Source: Desulfocicer sp963675955 (GTDB taxonomy: Bacteria > Desulfobacterota > Desulfobacteria > Desulfobacterales > Desulfobacteraceae). From it: DNA of 64,000 nt. The stretch is taken from the NCBI GenBank assembly GCA_963675955.2, contig CAXXVR010000010.1, positions 276,525-340,524 on the forward strand, given 5' to 3'. Shown piece by piece: positions 61,380 to 64,000 of the stretch; within the stretch, counting starts at the first letter, position 1; the number at the start of each line of letters is the position of its first letter. Position numbers and translations under genes: made by a program. The notes under the pieces are model-generated. The model saw nothing but the letters and a program-made list of their open reading frames with translations. It did no database searches and was not told where the DNA came from.

Positions 61380-62861
61380 TCAGGATCTGCCCTGTTCATT
61401 AATATATTTTTTAACGGTCCTGCGGTCCATTCCGGCTCGCCGACCCACTTTTTCATAGGCCCCGTGTTTCTGGTAGAGTAACTGCAGATAGCCAGAAGTT
61501 AATTCAGACACGGTAAGATCTCCATTATTTATACCCTTGATCAGTCTATATTTTATCCCACCGCTGCATTTTTTCTGCAACCTTTCGTAGCTGCGCCGGA
61601 GCATGACCTGCTTTACACACTGCTCAAGTTCCCGGACATTGCCAGGCCAGTGATAATCGTTTCCCAGCTCCCTTTCAATCATGCCAAGGACTTTTTTTAC
61701 CAGCTCCTCACACGGAGTTCCCATAATTCGCTCCACGGTGAAGGCCAGAAGCGCATCAAGTTCCCCCGGGTCCTGGAGAATGCGTTTCCGCAAAGGCGGT
61801 ACCTCAATGACATCGGAGCTAAGCCGGTAATAAAAGTCATCCCTTAACACCCCTCCCCCGGCAATATCGGCCATACTGCGGTTGGTGGCGGCAATTACCC
61901 GTCCCTGAAACCGGGATTTTGCATGCCCTCCCACGGGGGCAAACACCCGATCCTGGAGCACCTGCAACAATTTAATCTGAACATGATTGGGCACCTCTCC
62001 AATTTCATCCAGCAAAATAGCGCCGTGGGGACTGCAACGTTCAAATACACCGGGGTAATCCTCCACCGCACCGGTAAAGGCCCCCTTTCTATGACCAAAC
62101 AATTCTGATTCCAGCAAAGTTTCAGGAAACTGGGAAAGGTTCAGTGATATAAAGGTGCCGGTGAAACTGTCGGCAAAACACTCTTTTTTGCTGTCAAAGG
62201 GAATAAATCCACTGCGGCCCACGGCCATGGCAGCTGTCCCTTTGCCCGTACCGGTCTCCCCGAGTATCAGGGTGGAAAAATCCTCCATGCGGTTCCACAG
62301 GTATTTATCATACCATTCAATGTTACTGGTAAACACATTGTTCCACAGTTTACGTTTCAGTTCTTTCATACAGTCACTGGTGCCAACAAGGGAGTTGGAA
62401 ATGAAAAAAAAAGCCCGGCGCAGTTGAAAGGAAAAGGCAAAGTAATGGTTATAACACCTTTCCGGGAAACCACGTTTGTGAAGCATGCCCATGGCCTCCC
62501 TGGCAAATGACACCTTGACCGGGGTATCCCCGGCATTGATCTGCTCCATGATCAACCGATCAAACTGATCCCGGAACTTATGAAAAATATCGAAAAGAAA
62601 CACCACCCGGATGAGGTTCTGATCCTGACCCCGGAAGGCATCAAGGGTTGCACGACCCTCTTTTTCCAGCTGTTTCACCCGGATATCAATTTCTTTGATA
62701 CAGCGATCGGCACTTTCCCTGCGGGAAACTGAAGGAAAAAGCCCGGCAATGGTCCGATCCAGTTTTTCCCGCAGATCCCCAAAGGGATTGGCAAAGGCGG
62801 CATGGTACACGGTTTTAAAAAAACGCCGCTCCTCACCACTTAATTTTCTGGGTTTAACCAT
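61380..62861 (-). CDS. Sigma-54-dependent AAA+ transcriptional activator with unknown N-terminal domain
   Basis: The central domain is a bacterial enhancer-binding ATPase: Walker A GETGTGKG, the sigma-54 contact loop GAFTGA in HRKGAFTGAVED, ILLDEIGEVP (Walker B) and ATNRSMADI, FYYRLSSDVIEVPPLR, WPGNVRELEQCV. The C-terminus is a Fis-like helix-turn-helix (KVGRRAGMDRRTVKKYINE). Residues 1-170 are helical and match no response-regulator, GAF or PAS pattern that I can see. Length 493 residues. Target genes are unknown; its partner RpoN is encoded at 3911-5347. Confidence 0.9.
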   Translation of the reverse strand: MVKPRKLSGEERRFFKTVYHAAFANPFGDLREKLDRTIAGLFPSVSRRESADRCIKEIDIRVKQLEKEGRATLDAFRGQDQNLIRVVFLFDIFHKFRDQFDRLIMEQINAGDTPVKVSFAREAMGMLHKRGFPERCYNHYFAFSFQLRRAFFFISNSLVGTSDCMKELKRKLWNNVFTSNIEWYDKYLWNRMEDFSTLILGETGTGKGTAAMAVGRSGFIPFDSKKECFADSFTGTFISLNLSQFPETLLESELFGHRKGAFTGAVEDYPGVFERCSPHGAILLDEIGEVPNHVQIKLLQVLQDRVFAPVGGHAKSRFQGRVIAATNRSMADIAGGGVLRDDFYYRLSSDVIEVPPLRKRILQDPGELDALLAFTVERIMGTPCEELVKKVLGMIERELGNDYHWPGNVRELEQCVKQVMLRRSYERLQKKCSGGIKYRLIKGINNGDLTVSELTSGYLQLLYQKHGAYEKVGRRAGMDRRTVKKYINEQGRS

Positions 62862-63084
62862 TTTGTCTCCTGTGCATTAAATGTATGAGCCTGATCATCA
62901 TATGTACGTTTTTTGGGTTTACCATAGAAAAAACAAAAATTCAATACAACATGATTCCCGCAGGCTAATCACAAAATTCATTTAAATAACAGTGATATAG
63001 AGAATAAATAGCCTTAATAACGCTTTAAATCTATATTCATAGACATAATGGCAGCATCTTTGCATACATGAGATTCCTGTTACT

Positions 63085-63368
63085 TTGATATAAATGCCAT
63101 GTCCTGACGGACACAACGAATATAGGGTCGTAGACGCGGAGCCAAATGGCATTATACCGCCGCCCCCCCCCCGACGGGCAATGGGTCCGGACCGGAACTG
63201 TAGACAGCTCAATTGTCCGGTTCCTATTACCCATCGGGGGGGGGCGGCTCTGCTGAAGTTGCCTTGGCAAGCTACCTTTTCATATAAACATAGGCTGTAA
63301 CCACCAGCCACAACGAACAATGAAAAAGTAGTTGCTTTTAGAACCCAGTACCCAAAACCCAGCACCTT
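63085..63368 (+). repeat. Modular hairpin repeat, copy D with tail
   Basis: Left module: GTCC/GGAC stem (63101-63112) then ACAACGAA (63113-63120). GGGTCGTAGACGCGG and AATGG.ATTATACCGCC follow as in copy A. The centre is a GC stem with runs of ten C and nine G (about 63158-63247) around the same CTGTAGACAG hairpin as copy A. Then GGCTCTGCTGAAGTTGCC, the right module GGCT/AGCC (63293-63309) and ACAACGAA (63310-63317), and the tail CCCAGTACCCAAAACCCAGC. The rest of the gap 62862-63407 holds no gene; promoters for both flanking genes must lie in it. Confidence 0.9.
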
Positions 63369-63407
63369 CTTTTTCATATAAAATATACATGGGAGAAACC
63401 AGATAAA

Positions 63408-64000
63408 ATGTTAACCCGAATTTTGAATTCAAAACTACCCTTGATGGTATATAACCCCACAAAAGTTTTCTCTTTAAGTTTTTTCACTGAAATATTCCGG
63501 GCCGGTGGTCTGCCCGTGTTTGATGCCGAATTCATGCCTGAAGATGAAATCATTCATGGGGCCAAGCAGCTGGAAAAAGCAGGTGTACTGTTCGGGTTAA
63601 GGGTGGTGGCCCCAGGTGAGACCCTTATTGAAACCCTGAAGGAACTGCAACTGGATCAGCTGGACGTACTGATCATTCCGGTGAACGGTGACAATGGTTC
63701 TGTGTCTTTTTCTGGATTCGGGGATACCAAACTCGTCCTTGAAGTCAAAGATATCAACATCAATGACACCATTGACACCGCAGATCCCCACGCATTGATC
63801 CTCAAGGGTAACGAAGCCGGTGGCCGGGTATCGGGGTATTCCGCATTTATTCTGATGCAGTGGTACCTGCAAAACAGCCAAAGACCCGTTTTTATCCACG
63901 GCGGTGTGGGCAGAAACACGGCATCTGGCATGTTTGCCGCCGGTGTAAGCGGTGTGGTCCTGGACAGTCAGGTATGGCTGGCCGATGAATCCCCGGTGGC
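63408..64000 (+). CDS. Nitronate-monooxygenase-like flavoprotein domain, N-terminal part
   Basis: The plus strand is open from ATG 63408 to the window end (197 codons, no stop). The sequence fits the 2-nitropropane dioxygenase/nitronate monooxygenase TIM-barrel fold: PLMVYNPTKVFSLSFFTE and AGGLPVFDAEFMP at the start, ALILKGNEAGGRVSGYSAF where the family has EAGGH.G, and IHGGVGRNTASGMFAAGVSGVVL as the flavin-phosphate site. The usual catalytic histidine of EAGGH is Arg here. Relatives include PfaD-type enoyl reductases of polyunsaturated fatty acid and polyketide synthases, so this may be the first domain of a large synthase; that cannot be tested inside the window. Confidence 0.7.
   Translation, partial: MLTRILNSKLPLMVYNPTKVFSLSFFTEIFRAGGLPVFDAEFMPEDEIIHGAKQLEKAGVLFGLRVVAPGETLIETLKELQLDQLDVLIIPVNGDNGSVSFSGFGDTKLVLEVKDININDTIDTADPHALILKGNEAGGRVSGYSAFILMQWYLQNSQRPVFIHGGVGRNTASGMFAAGVSGVVLDSQVWLADESPV

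Overview
This window looks like chromosomal DNA of a Gram-negative, strictly anaerobic deltaproteobacterium, most likely a sulfate reducer of the Desulfobacterales. I infer this from several things seen together: the siroheme-dependent (Ahb) heme route with ahbC, hemB and ahbD, an NfnAB-type transhydrogenase, an acyl-CoA dehydrogenase with its own electron-transfer flavoprotein, a PPi-type phosphofructokinase, a GTP-type PEP carboxykinase, Kdo and Lpt genes for lipopolysaccharide, and CooT. No species can be named from the sequence alone. Most of the window is ordinary, densely packed housekeeping DNA. The unusual material is in intergenic repeats and in a few odd domain fusions.

Layout. 1-9.2 kb: the start of a divergent exported protein, then kdsA-kdsC-lptC-lptA-lptB-rpoN-hpf-ptsN (outer-membrane assembly plus sigma-54/nitrogen PTS), a terminator, rapZ, a mannose-type EIIA, tpiA, secG and tRNA-Leu(GAG). 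9.2-14.3 kb: a ClpX-like ATPase without a zinc domain, translationally coupled to ahbC-hemB-ahbD. 14.4-19.4 kb (minus strand): PPi-phosphofructokinase and a polar amino acid ABC transporter. 19.8-21.3 kb: ftsY with a MITE inserted at its ribosome binding site, and yebG. 21.5-30.4 kb: ackA and a GntR regulator facing a run of genes for D-amino-acid or peptide-like chemistry (class IV aminotransferase, alanine racemase, CapA, Asp/Glu racemase, ATP-grasp ligase, formylglutamate-amidohydrolase-like). 30.6-45.9 kb: tRNA-Thr(CGU), mfd, surA, mgtE, recO, a GHMP kinase, glyQS, a small PC4-like protein, a nucleoside phosphorylase and ligA. 46.1-50.5 kb: acyl-CoA dehydrogenase, etfB, an etfA fused to an XRE/cupin regulator, DUF3842 and cooT. 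50.9-56.6 kb (minus): nfnAB, a cyclophilin and PEP carboxykinase. 57-64 kb: parAB, an ispH-UbiA fusion broken by a one-base frameshift, a frameshifted PlsC/YihG-like acyltransferase, a sigma-54 activator and the start of a nitronate-monooxygenase-like protein.

Repeats. Two kinds stand out. One is a 131-bp MITE with 11-bp inverted ends and an exact 8-bp target duplication, which copied the ftsY Shine-Dalgarno sequence when it landed. The other is a modular intergenic family: a small hairpin whose stem sequence varies but stays paired, followed by ACAACGAA, often flanking a large GC-rich hairpin. It occurs near 28.2, 42.1, 56.9 and 63.1 kb, with fragments at 14.3 and 35.8 kb. No CRISPR array, rRNA, phage or intact transposase gene was seen.

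Limits: functions are assigned by motif recognition without database searches. The frameshifts may be sequencing errors.
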